Shown piece by piece: positions 55,427-63,389 of a stretch of 64,000 bases of DNA. The position numbers and the translations under genes are program-made. Position 1 is the first letter of the stretch. Each line of letters begins with the position of its first letter. Location of the stretch: contig CAVTBX010000004.1 of assembly GCA_963733135.1 (NCBI GenBank), forward strand, positions 1 through 64,000. Reading direction: 5' to 3'. The notes under the pieces were generated by a model. That model had not been told where the DNA came from, did no database searches, and saw only the letters and a program-made list of their open reading frames with translations. This stretch comes from CAVTBX01 sp963733135. Lineage in GTDB: Bacteria > Actinomycetota > Thermoleophilia > Gaiellales > Gaiellaceae.

Positions 55427-56397
55427 GCCGTGATCCTCGGATCGAGCTTGAAGTACACGAGGTCCGCGATCAGGTTCAGGAAGATCACCGAGAGCGCCAG
55501 GATGAGAAAGGCGCCCTGGAGGATCGGGAAGTCGCGCTGGTCGATCGCTTCGACCACAGCCAGGCCGACACCCGGGTACGAAAAGACGTACTCGACCGTG
55601 ATGAAGCCCCCGATCACGAAGCCGAGCGTCAGCGCGACCAGGGTCACGACGGGCAGGAGCGCGTTCCGGAAGCCGTGCCGCCACACGGTCGCCCAGCTCG
55701 AGAGCCCTTTGGCGCGGGCTGTCAGCGCGTAGTCCTCACCGAGCGTCTCGAGCATCGCCGAGCGGACGATGAGCGCGTACTCGCCGAAGAGGACGAGCCC
55801 GATCGTGAGCGCCGGGAGGATCATGTGTTCGAGCTTGTCGACCACGACGTCCCAGGTGGAGGCGTCGTCGAGGATCCCAAGGGTCGGATCCTCGATCCCG
55901 GACGTGGGTAAGCCGACCGCGGTGGCCACGAAGAAGACGAGCATGAGCCCGAGCCACTGAGGCGGCATGGAGTAGAAGCTGAGGCCGGTCCAGAGGCCGG
56001 CCTTGTCGACGATCGTGCCCCGCCTCCAGGCGGTGATCACCCCCACGAGGATCCCCAGGACGACCGAGAAGACGTAGCCGAGCGCGACCATCGGGACGGT
56101 GTTCTTGATCGGCTCCCAGAGCTCGCTCGTGACGCTCTTCTGCGTCCGCAGGGAATTGCCGAGGTCGCCGTGCGCCAGGTCGGAGAGGTAGCGCTTGTAC
56201 TGCTCCCACTTGGACTCGTTGAGGCCGAGGTCCTCGCGGAGCGCCTCCTTGAACTGCTCGGTGCACTGCCGGCAGCGCAGTGCCTGAATCGCATCGCCTG
56301 GCAGCGTCCGGAAGAGGATGAAGTTGAGCGTGATCGCCACGAAGACCGTGACGAGCGCGAAGGCGATCCGCTTCAGGACATAGTCGGCTCCGCTCAA
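55423..56397 (-). CDS. dppB: Oligopeptide/dipeptide ABC transporter permease (DppB-like)
   Basis: 324 residues beginning DYVLKRIAFALVTVFVAITLNFILFRTLPGD, typical of DppB/OppB, with six membrane segments and the EAA loop (ALTARAKGLSSWATVWRHGFRNALLP). The insert CRQCTEQFKEAL after the first helix is longer than usual. The only fitting start is TTG 56397. That codon lies in the arm of a 14-bp perfect hairpin (56395-56430), so initiation may be partly hidden. The substrate-binding protein gene is 133 bases upstream. Confidence 0.9.
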   Translation of the reverse strand: MSGADYVLKRIAFALVTVFVAITLNFILFRTLPGDAIQALRCRQCTEQFKEALREDLGLNESKWEQYKRYLSDLAHGDLGNSLRTQKSVTSELWEPIKNTVPMVALGYVFSVVLGILVGVITAWRRGTIVDKAGLWTGLSFYSMPPQWLGLMLVFFVATAVGLPTSGIEDPTLGILDDASTWDVVVDKLEHMILPALTIGLVLFGEYALIVRSAMLETLGEDYALTARAKGLSSWATVWRHGFRNALLPVVTLVALTLGFVIGGFITVEYVFSYPGVGLAVVEAIDQRDFPILQGAFLILALSVIFLNLIADLVYFKLDPRITA

Positions 56398-56513
56398 TCG
56401 AATCGCGCCGCCTTTCGCGCGATTCGATTGGAAGGGACGCGAAGCGTCCCGTTTTCTCGCGGGTTGTGCCTCTTGCCGAGCGGCGGTGGGGGCGAGGCAT
56501 GCCTCGCCCCCAC
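56395..56513. repeat. Three hairpins between the binding-protein and permease genes
   Basis: In order they are a perfect 14-bp stem CAATCGAATCGCGC at 56395-56408 with 56417-56430 (the CGAATCGCGC family also seen near 31262), GGGACGC/GCGTCCC at 56434-56450, and a perfect 28-bp palindrome at 56486-56513 of the GTAGGGGC family. They could act as a processing or attenuation point that keeps binding-protein levels above permease levels, as spacer hairpins often do in such operons. Confidence 0.75.
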
Positions 56514-56530
56514 GGACGTCCTACGGCTCA

Positions 56531-58249
56531 TTACCCGACCTTGTGCGGCGCCGTGTAGTAGGTCTTCGAGTAGCCGGCGAGCGGCAGGTTGAACCCGTCC
56601 CACTCGGCTCGGTGGGCGTCGAGCGCCAGATGATTCGTGAGCTGCGTGTAGACGACGTCGTCGTAGATGATCTGCTGCATCTCGTGGGCGATCCTCTCAC
56701 GCTCCTTGGGATCGACCGCCTTCCCCTGCTCCTCGTAGAGCTTGTCGTACTCGGGGTTGTCGTAACCCGTGTCGCTCCACGAGCACCACTGTCCCTTGGT
56801 CGAGACGGAGAGCATGAAGTCCGGGTCGACGTATCCGACCCAGTCCCACATGGCGATGTCGAACTTGTCGTAGCCCTGGTTCTTCGCCGGGTCGCAGGGA
56901 TCGCCGGTCTCGATCGCGTACGCCGCGGTCGCGTCGCCGCCGATCCAGAGCTCAACGTCGACGCCGGCCTCGGCCCAGCCCTCCTTCACGACGTCGAACG
57001 AGCGCGGGCCGTTGAAGTCGAGCGAGGTCGGCTGCATGATCCGGTACTGCATCTTGTGCTCCGGCTGGGCGTACTCGCCCGTCGTCGCCGGCACGGTTCG
57101 GATGCCGTCCGCGCCACGCTCGTACCCGAGCTCGTCGAGCATCCGGTTGCCCTCGGCGCAGTTGTACTCGAGCGGCCCCAGGTTCGGGTTCTCGAGCGGT
57201 GAGATGTGCCCGACGATGGATTCCACCAGATCCGCGTAGCCGGCGAAGACGACCTCGATGATCTTCTCGCGGTCGATGCACATCGAGAGCGCCTTCTTGA
57301 CCTGCGGGTCGAGCAGCTCTCGGTTCATCGGCTTGTATGGATTCGAGTTCCAGGTGATGTTCGTCGTCTCGGCGCCCGGCGCTTCCTCGACGACGATGTT
57401 CGAGTCCTCCTTCAGGACGTCGACCGCACCCCACGGAACCTGGTCGACCCAGTCGAGGTTCCCCTGCTTCAGGTCGTTGATCATCGAGTCCGAGTTCGTG
57501 TAGAAGGTCATCGCGACGGCCTCTGCGTTCGACTTCGGCCCCCAGAAGTTCGGGTCCGGGATGTAGACCGTCGTGCCCTTCTTCTCGTACTCCTTGATGG
57601 TGTACGCCCCCGCCGAAACCATCGGCAGGTTCTGCTCCGGATGGAAGGTCTTGAGGCCCTTCCCGTTCCCGGCCGCGAGCGGCTCGTAGATGTGCTTCGG
57701 GAGGACGAAGAACTGCTCGAGCTGCGCGAGCGTGTTCCCGATGGGGGTCTCGTACTCGATCTCGAGCGTGGTCGGGTCGGGAGCGCGCGCCTCTTTGACG
57801 AAGTTCAAGGCGGACGCGGCAACGGCTGTCGGACCGTCCGCGAACTTCACCGTGGTGTTGATCGTCCAGGCCGCGTCCTCAGCCGTCAGCGGCTGTCCGT
57901 CCGACCACTTGGTGCCCTCGTGCACCTTGAACGTCCAGGTCTTCCCGTCCTTCGAGGTTTCCCACGAGGTCGCCCAGTCGCCTTCGAACTCGTACTTTCC
58001 GTCGTACTTGTACTGGACGAGCTGCGGATAGATCATGATGAACGCGTTGTAGGCCTGAGCCTCGATGTAGTTGAAGGGATTCAGGGAGTCGATGTAGTTC
58101 GTCGTCCCGAGTCGAAGGATCCCGCCCTCCTGGGCGCCTTCGCCGCCCGCGCCGTCCGAGCCGCCGCCCCCACCTCCTCCGCAGCCTGCCGCCAGGAATG
58201 CGACCACGAGGGCCATGAGCGTGACGAGTCCGAGGGTGCGAGCCTTCAT
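56531..58249 (-). CDS. Peptide/dipeptide ABC transporter substrate-binding lipoprotein
   Basis: 572 residues of SBP family 5. The signal peptide ends FLAAGC (Cys 23), followed by a Gly/Ser/Glu linker. The mature part shows GGILRLGTTNYIDSLNPFNY, SKDGKTWTFKVHEGTKWSDGQPL (the family pattern, here cut by Lys/Thr variants), and ALSMCIDREKIIEVVF. ATG 58249 follows AGGAG. It binds peptides outside the cell and hands them to DppBC. The operon order is binding protein, B, C, D, F. Specificity could extend to other oligomeric amides. Confidence 0.92.
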   Translation of the reverse strand: MKARTLGLVTLMALVVAFLAAGCGGGGGGGSDGAGGEGAQEGGILRLGTTNYIDSLNPFNYIEAQAYNAFIMIYPQLVQYKYDGKYEFEGDWATSWETSKDGKTWTFKVHEGTKWSDGQPLTAEDAAWTINTTVKFADGPTAVAASALNFVKEARAPDPTTLEIEYETPIGNTLAQLEQFFVLPKHIYEPLAAGNGKGLKTFHPEQNLPMVSAGAYTIKEYEKKGTTVYIPDPNFWGPKSNAEAVAMTFYTNSDSMINDLKQGNLDWVDQVPWGAVDVLKEDSNIVVEEAPGAETTNITWNSNPYKPMNRELLDPQVKKALSMCIDREKIIEVVFAGYADLVESIVGHISPLENPNLGPLEYNCAEGNRMLDELGYERGADGIRTVPATTGEYAQPEHKMQYRIMQPTSLDFNGPRSFDVVKEGWAEAGVDVELWIGGDATAAYAIETGDPCDPAKNQGYDKFDIAMWDWVGYVDPDFMLSVSTKGQWCSWSDTGYDNPEYDKLYEEQGKAVDPKERERIAHEMQQIIYDDVVYTQLTNHLALDAHRAEWDGFNLPLAGYSKTYYTAPHKVG

Positions 58250-58281
58250 GCTTCTCCTATTCGCCGGGGTTCCTTCGGGAT

Positions 58282-59295
58282 CTACGAGGCTTGCCTCAGT
58301 ACCGGTTCGTCGATGGTGAGTGTCCGGGCATCCGCGTCGAGCGTGGCCGTTACACCCAGCGGGAGCGCCGCCAGGTGCTTTCCGTGGCCGAGTGGAAGCT
58401 TGTATATAACGGGAACGCCCAGCGGTTCCAAGTGCCGTTCGAGCACATCCTCGAGCGAACGAGTCCTCGGCCACTCGGGACGGGACTCCAGCCAGTCGCA
58501 TTTGTCCATCTCTCCGACTACGACTCCGGCGACCTTTTCGAGTTTGCCGGCGTGGCCGAGCTGGGTCAGGTTTCCGTCCACGTACCAGGGCGGCACGTCG
58601 ACGTCTTCGAAGAAGAGGATGCACTCGTCCGCCTCGAACTCCCAGGGCGTCGCCAGCGTCTGGATGAGGAGCCAGAGGCAGCCGCCGACGAGCGGCGCGG
58701 TCACCTTGCCGGGGGCGATGGCGCGCACGTAGAGGTCGTCTGGGTCGGGCGGGACCGGGCCGGTTCCGTCGCCCTTCAGCACGCTCACGAGGCGGTCACG
58801 GGAGAAATCGGTGGACTCGGCGGCGCCCATTCCGGCGAGCCCGTAACCGTAGATCGTCGCGAGGCCGGTTCGCTGGCGGATTGCCACGTGGAGCGCGGTG
58901 ATGTCGGAGTAGCCGACGAGCGGCTTCGGGTTTGCGGCGATCACGTCGAAGTCGATGTGCGGGATCGCCTGGGCGGAGCCGAAGCCGCCCTGGAGGCATT
59001 GGACGACGTCCACGTCCGGGTCGGCGAACATCGCGGTGATGTCGCGGCCGCGCTGCTCGGGCGATCCCGCCACGTAGTCGTCGCGCTCGAGGATCCCTTC
59101 GGCGAGCTTGACGCGGTAGCCGCGGGACTCCCACCATTCCACCCCGCGCAGGAGGTCGGAGCGGTTCTCCCAGGGGCTCGCAGGCGCGGGCACGCCGATC
59201 GTCCCGCCGTCCGGCAGCGGCGTCCCGAAGAGCGTCGCCGCGTTCACGCGCTGCGTCCGTGGCCGAGCCGAGCCGCACGCGCATTTCTTTGACAT
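58282..59295 (-). CDS. S66 family LD-carboxypeptidase / MccF-like
   Basis: 337 residues from ATG 59295. The serine peptidase S66 signatures are the nucleophile in VGYSDITALH (Ser near 130), CLQGGFGSAQ, the Glu in FFEDVDVPPWYVDG, and a late His in KLPLGHGKHLAALP. Members cut LD bonds in murein tetrapeptides or hydrolyse acyl-sulphamoyl adenylates such as microcin C. It lies 32 bases upstream of the peptide-binding protein gene, so it may process imported cell-wall peptides. A longer frame begins inside the 26-bp repeat but lacks a ribosome site. Confidence 0.86.
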   Translation of the reverse strand: MSKKCACGSARPRTQRVNAATLFGTPLPDGGTIGVPAPASPWENRSDLLRGVEWWESRGYRVKLAEGILERDDYVAGSPEQRGRDITAMFADPDVDVVQCLQGGFGSAQAIPHIDFDVIAANPKPLVGYSDITALHVAIRQRTGLATIYGYGLAGMGAAESTDFSRDRLVSVLKGDGTGPVPPDPDDLYVRAIAPGKVTAPLVGGCLWLLIQTLATPWEFEADECILFFEDVDVPPWYVDGNLTQLGHAGKLEKVAGVVVGEMDKCDWLESRPEWPRTRSLEDVLERHLEPLGVPVIYKLPLGHGKHLAALPLGVTATLDADARTLTIDEPVLRQAS

Positions 59296-59314
59296 TGGCG
59301 TGCGCCTTTCGTCA

Positions 59315-59340
59315 CATTCGGTGCCAGGCACTTGGCCGTG
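59315..59340. repeat. 26-bp direct repeat, copy 2
   Basis: Identical to 52383-52408 and in the same orientation. It lies between the S66 peptidase start and the creatininase-family gene. A TAGGGGGC remnant of the other palindrome family follows at about 59345. Confidence 0.75.
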
Positions 59341-59365
59341 GCCGTAGGGGGCACGCCGCGCCGGA

Positions 59366-60190
59366 TCACGAGGGCTGGAGCGGCTTCTCGCGGGGCTTCT
59401 GGCGCTCCGGCAGCGGGCGCTCCTTCAGGTCGCGGATCATGCCGACCAGCTCCTCGACCGCACCGCGGAGAAGCTTCTCGCCCTTCTCGGCTGTCCCACG
59501 AGTGGCCCGGCCCTGCACGCCCGTCGTCGAGAACGACGACCACCACGGCATCAGCTTCAAGGGCCCGTCGCTCCAGTCCATGTACGCGTACTCGGACTGG
59601 CGATAGCCGAGCTCGTCGACGGCCTTCTCCATGTCCACGGCTTCCGCGTCGATGGCGAGGTAGATGGACGTCTCGAGCTCGCACGCGTGCGCCATGCCGC
59701 CGAGCTCGGATTCCCGCACCTTGTCGACGAGCTTCGCCGACTCGCGGCCGGAGAGGTAGAAGGCGGCCCCGGCCAGCACCTCAGGGAACTCGACGCCGAC
59801 GAGCCGCGCCGCCATCTCGACGAGGTTTTGGTTCGACCCGTGACCGTTCAGGAACAGCATGCGCCGAAAGCCGTGCCTGGCGAGCGACGTGCCGATGTCG
59901 ACGAGGTAGCGCGTGAACGTGTCCCACCCGATCGTGATCGGCCCTGGGAAGTCCATGTGGTGGGGCGAGTACCCATGCGGGATCGCCGGGAGGAGCACGA
60001 CGTCGTCCTCCACCTCGACGGCGGCCCGCCGGCAGATCTCCGCGGTGATCCGCAGATCCGTGTCGATCGGCATGTGCGGCCCGTGATCCTCGAGGGTCGC
60101 CACCGGGATGAGGCAGACGCGGTCCTGCTCGGCGGCGAAACGCACCTCCGGCCAAGTCAACCGCTCGTACAGAAGCGGGCTAGACCACAT
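59366..60190 (-). CDS. Creatininase family amidohydrolase
   Basis: 274 residues from ATG 60190. The metal-binding and catalytic motifs of the creatininase fold are EDHGPHMPIDTD, NGHGSNQNLVEMAA and AHACELETS. Family members hydrolyse cyclic or linear amides (creatinine, formamides of cofactor precursors). The start overlaps the stop of the C45 hydrolase gene by 11 bases, so the two are coupled. The context of peptide and amide enzymes suggests opening or cutting an imported amide. Confidence 0.87.
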   Translation of the reverse strand: MWSSPLLYERLTWPEVRFAAEQDRVCLIPVATLEDHGPHMPIDTDLRITAEICRRAAVEVEDDVVLLPAIPHGYSPHHMDFPGPITIGWDTFTRYLVDIGTSLARHGFRRMLFLNGHGSNQNLVEMAARLVGVEFPEVLAGAAFYLSGRESAKLVDKVRESELGGMAHACELETSIYLAIDAEAVDMEKAVDELGYRQSEYAYMDWSDGPLKLMPWWSSFSTTGVQGRATRGTAEKGEKLLRGAVEELVGMIRDLKERPLPERQKPREKPLQPS

Positions 60191-61214
60191 CGGCGAGATC
60201 GACCTCCTCGAATGCGTGCTCGCAGGGATTCCCGGCCGCCACCCAGAGCCGGCCTTCCTCGACTTCGGCCACGAACGCGAAGACGACCGCGGAGGCCTCC
60301 GCGTCGTCGTCGCCCGCCGGGTGGTGGCAGATCGCCTGCGGGTCGCCCGCGTGATCCCGCAAGAGCTCCATCGCATCTTCGACGCTCCGCGGAGGCCGCT
60401 CGGCAAGAATCGCGTCTAGTCGCTCCTGGCGCGAGAGGCTCTCGGCACTCGGCTTGTCACCGACCTCTGCCAGCCCGGGATCGAGGTAGTGGTTCGCGTG
60501 CCCAGGCCGGTCGACGACCGCGATCCGGTCGGACGTCGTCTCGATCGCCACCCGGTCGCCGCCTCGGAAGGCGTAGGTGTGGGCGTACCCGCCGGCCCGC
60601 CCTGGGAGCCCCGCCCGCCGCAGCGCGTCCGCCCGGTCGCGCGCGTCCAACGAGTGACGCGAGACGAGGACGCGGGGCACGCCGACGCGATCCGTTCGCG
60701 CTGCCAGGGAGTCGATGCCCTCGGCGGCGCCGTGCGCGTTCAGGCCGACCGCCGGGAGCGAGCAGACGACCGTCGGCGCGGCGACCCAGGGCCCGTCGTC
60801 CGGTCGCTCGACCACGACCGCGACGTTCCCCACGTCCCCCACGCACCACATCTCCGCGTGCGCGAGGACCGTCGCGCCCTCGCCCGCCGCCGTGAAGGTC
60901 GAGCAGCGATCCGGATCGGAGAACTCGTCGAGCTCCTCGTAGGCGTTGACCGCGAAGAGCTCCGTGAAGCTCGCGTCGGCGCCCTCGGCCATGCCGCGAA
61001 CCTGCTCGACGAGATGCGGCAGCGAGCGCTCGGCTGCGGCGACGTACGGTGCGATCTCCCTCTCGAGGTCGAGCCCGCGGCTCTCGAAGAACCCGCGGTA
61101 GAAGCCGAGCGAGCGGTGGATCGGCTCCGCGAGCTCGCGGCCCACGACGAGCCCGCGCTCGCGGGGCCCGCCCGCCGCGACGACCACGGGGAGCGTCAGA
61201 GGCTCAGCGCGCAA
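60180..61214 (-). CDS. C45 family autoproteolytic acyltransferase/hydrolase
   Basis: 344 residues related to isopenicillin-N acyltransferases. The N-terminal helical part carries RGLVVGRELAEPIHRSL. The likely autoprocessing site is before Cys in DPDRCSTFTAAGEG (about residue 103), and the Cys would become the N-terminal nucleophile. It is followed by LAHAEMWCVGDVGN and GLNAHGAAEGIDSL. Such enzymes cleave or transfer acyl groups on amides. TTG 61214 overlaps the aldehyde dehydrogenase stop by 11 bases. It has no signal peptide. Confidence 0.83.
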   Translation of the reverse strand: MRAEPLTLPVVVAAGGPRERGLVVGRELAEPIHRSLGFYRGFFESRGLDLEREIAPYVAAAERSLPHLVEQVRGMAEGADASFTELFAVNAYEELDEFSDPDRCSTFTAAGEGATVLAHAEMWCVGDVGNVAVVVERPDDGPWVAAPTVVCSLPAVGLNAHGAAEGIDSLAARTDRVGVPRVLVSRHSLDARDRADALRRAGLPGRAGGYAHTYAFRGGDRVAIETTSDRIAVVDRPGHANHYLDPGLAEVGDKPSAESLSRQERLDAILAERPPRSVEDAMELLRDHAGDPQAICHHPAGDDDAEASAVVFAFVAEVEEGRLWVAAGNPCEHAFEEVDLADVV

Positions 61215-62727
61215 CGGTCTGGCTCTGCTCCCGCATAAAGGACTGCACGTAGTACGGCCCCAGCCCGCCCTTCCCGGTCGACCCGCTCGACTTCCAGCCG
61301 GGGAACGACTGAATGCCGGGCCAGGCGCCGGTCGTCGCGCCGGCGCGCCGGTTCACGTAGACGACGCCGGCCTCGATCTCGTCGAGAAAGCGGTCGACCT
61401 CTGCTTCGTCCTCGCTGAAGACGCCGGCCGTCAGCCCGTAGACGATGTCGTTCGCTTCTGCGAGGGCCTCGTCGAGCGACTCCACTCTCGTCACCGTCAC
61501 GAACGGGACGAAGAGCTCGTCGCGCGTGAGCCGGTGCCCACGCGGGAGGCCGGCCACGACGGTGGGCTCGACGTACCAGCCGGGGAGATCCGGCCGCCCG
61601 CCGCCCGCAACGACCTCGCCGTCCCGCGAGGCCTCGTCCACTGCCCGCTCGAACCGCTCGACGGCGGCCGCGTTCACCACCGGTCCGGTGAATGTCCCTC
61701 GCTCCGCCGGGTCGCCGACGACGGCTTCGTGGGCGCGCTCGGCGAGGCGCGAGACGAGCTCATCGTGCACCTCCGCGACGACGATGGCCCGCGAGCAGGC
61801 GCTGCACTTCTGGCCGGAGAAGCCGAAGGCGGACTTGGCGATCCCCTCTGCGGCCTTGTCGAGATCGGCGTTGGCGGTGACGATCGCCGGGTTCTTGCCG
61901 CCCATCTCCGTGAGCGCGGGCCGCTCGAACGGCCCATCCGTCAGCCGCTTGGCGATCGTCCGCCCGACTTCCGCCGAGCCGGTGAACGCGATCCCGTCCA
62001 CGGCCGCCTCGACGAGCGCACGGCCGGTCGCCTCGCCGCCGTGGACGACGCCGGCCGGAAGCCCGTCGAGGATCTCCGCGAGGAGCGCCCCGCAGTACGG
62101 CGTGTCCTCGGACGGCTTCAGTACCACCGTGTTTCCGGAGACGAGCGCGGCCGAGCTCATTCCGAGCGCCAGCGCCACCGGAAAGTTGAACGGTGCGATG
62201 ACGCCGAAGACGCCGTAGGGCTTCAGCACGGAGCGGTTGCGCTCGGATTCGGAGAGCGAGCCGAGCGGCACCTCGTAGCCGCGGTTCTCCTCGAGGTGCG
62301 CGCAGTACGTCTCGATGAGGTCGACGGCCTCCTCCACCTCGCCGATCGCCTCAAGCCGGGTCTTCCCTGTCTCGAGCGTGACCGCGACTGCGAGCTCGAT
62401 ACGCCGGTCTCTGATCCGCTGAGCGGCTTCCTGGAGCGCCGCGATCCGCTCCTCGTACGGCGTCGAGCGCCAGCCCGGCTGCGCGGCACGCGCGCGGGCG
62501 ACTGCTTCCTCGACGAGCTCCGCGCCTTCGCGCGCTCGGCTCGCGATCTCGTCCGTGTGGGAGGGGTTAGCGCGCTCGAAGACCTCGCCGGAGTCCCGCG
62601 CCTCGCCGTCGATCGTGTGCGGAAGCGGCTCCACGTCGCGGCCGCGGGCGCGCTCGAGAGCGGCCTCGAACTCCGCGTCGAGCTCCGGCCCGGCGGAGCC
62701 GCTCGTGTAGGTGATCCGCGTCGCCAT
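61204..62727 (-). CDS. Aldehyde dehydrogenase, pyrroline-5-carboxylate dehydrogenase-like
   Basis: 507 residues of the NAD(P)-dependent ALDH superfamily. It shows IAPFNFPVALALGM, VVLKPSEDTPY, FTGSAEVGR, the general base Glu 274 in LTEMGGKNP, and the nucleophile Cys 308 in SGQKCSACSR. The GQKCSACSR string and the C-terminal AGVVYVNRRAGATTGAWPG are typical of the P5C dehydrogenase (RocA) branch, which turns glutamate semialdehyde into glutamate. It is the first gene of a coupled set with the C45 and creatininase-type enzymes. Confidence 0.9.
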   Translation of the reverse strand: MATRITYTSGSAGPELDAEFEAALERARGRDVEPLPHTIDGEARDSGEVFERANPSHTDEIASRAREGAELVEEAVARARAAQPGWRSTPYEERIAALQEAAQRIRDRRIELAVAVTLETGKTRLEAIGEVEEAVDLIETYCAHLEENRGYEVPLGSLSESERNRSVLKPYGVFGVIAPFNFPVALALGMSSAALVSGNTVVLKPSEDTPYCGALLAEILDGLPAGVVHGGEATGRALVEAAVDGIAFTGSAEVGRTIAKRLTDGPFERPALTEMGGKNPAIVTANADLDKAAEGIAKSAFGFSGQKCSACSRAIVVAEVHDELVSRLAERAHEAVVGDPAERGTFTGPVVNAAAVERFERAVDEASRDGEVVAGGGRPDLPGWYVEPTVVAGLPRGHRLTRDELFVPFVTVTRVESLDEALAEANDIVYGLTAGVFSEDEAEVDRFLDEIEAGVVYVNRRAGATTGAWPGIQSFPGWKSSGSTGKGGLGPYYVQSFMREQSQTVAR

Positions 62728-62819
62728 CGTCCTCGCGGTCGGGACCTTCTCACACCGCGTGCCGCTGAGCCACGCGTTGCAGGGAACCCGCGGCGTCCAG
62801 CCGGTGTAGGAGTGGAGCC

Positions 62820-63389
62820 ATGCAACGAGTCGGGTTCATAATCGCCTTCCTGGCCGCGACGGCGGCAATCGCTGCGCCGCCGGCGTCGGCGAAGTGGGGC
62901 ATCGAGCTCGGATCGACGCCCACCACACTCGAGCCAGGCGATCCATGGGACGTCCAGGTTCGAGTGATCGGCGACCATCGGCCCGCCCCACCCGCAGCCC
63001 CGGTCGTCCGAATCAGGAGTCCCGAGACGGGGTTCTCGCAGGCGTACCGCTCACAGCCGGTCCCCGGGACGCGAAGGCTCTTCGAGGCGACGGTGGTGTT
63101 CCCTGAGGGAGGTCTGTGGCGGTACGACGTGCGCTATGCGGGGGCGCGGTTCACCTTCGAGCCGGTTCGGATCCAGCCGGGCTCGCAGTCGTCGGCCCGG
63201 TCGTCGAACGAGCAGCCCACACCCCCGGCGTCCCACAGCGAGCGTGACTTTCCGGTCTGGCAGCTTCTGGGCGGCTTGGCGATCGCCGCTCTCGTCGCCG
63301 GCACAGGGGCCGCCTGCGTGCGCAGGCGTAGGCTCCTCCCGTGGCCGGCCGCGCCATCGTCTGCCCGGACAGCTTCAAGGGGACGCTGA
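62820..63389 (+). CDS. Secreted protein with YtkA/FixH-like domain and C-terminal membrane segment
   Basis: 189 residues. The signal peptide is QRVGFIIAFLAATAAIAAPPASA. A beta-sandwich-like region (GSTPTTLEPGDPWDVQVRVIG...VFPEGGLWRYDVRY) of the kind seen in YtkA/FixH proteins follows, then a Ser/Pro linker. A membrane helix (LLGGLAIAALVAGTGAACV) comes before a basic tail. It is probably exposed outside and anchored at its C-terminus. The family call is tentative. It overlaps the glycerate kinase start by 49 bases. Confidence 0.62.
   Translation: MQRVGFIIAFLAATAAIAAPPASAKWGIELGSTPTTLEPGDPWDVQVRVIGDHRPAPPAAPVVRIRSPETGFSQAYRSQPVPGTRRLFEATVVFPEGGLWRYDVRYAGARFTFEPVRIQPGSQSSARSSNEQPTPPASHSERDFPVWQLLGGLAIAALVAGTGAACVRRRRLLPWPAAPSSARTASRGR

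Noticed and set aside
53447..55684. A genuine permease-ATPase fusion protein of 745 residues
   Set aside because: A one-base correction in a G run restores normal dppC and dppD with an ATGA junction like the rest of the operon.
57206..58732. 508-codon plus-strand frame opposite the peptide-binding protein
   Set aside because: Mirror of a well-supported lipoprotein gene; its composition is noise.
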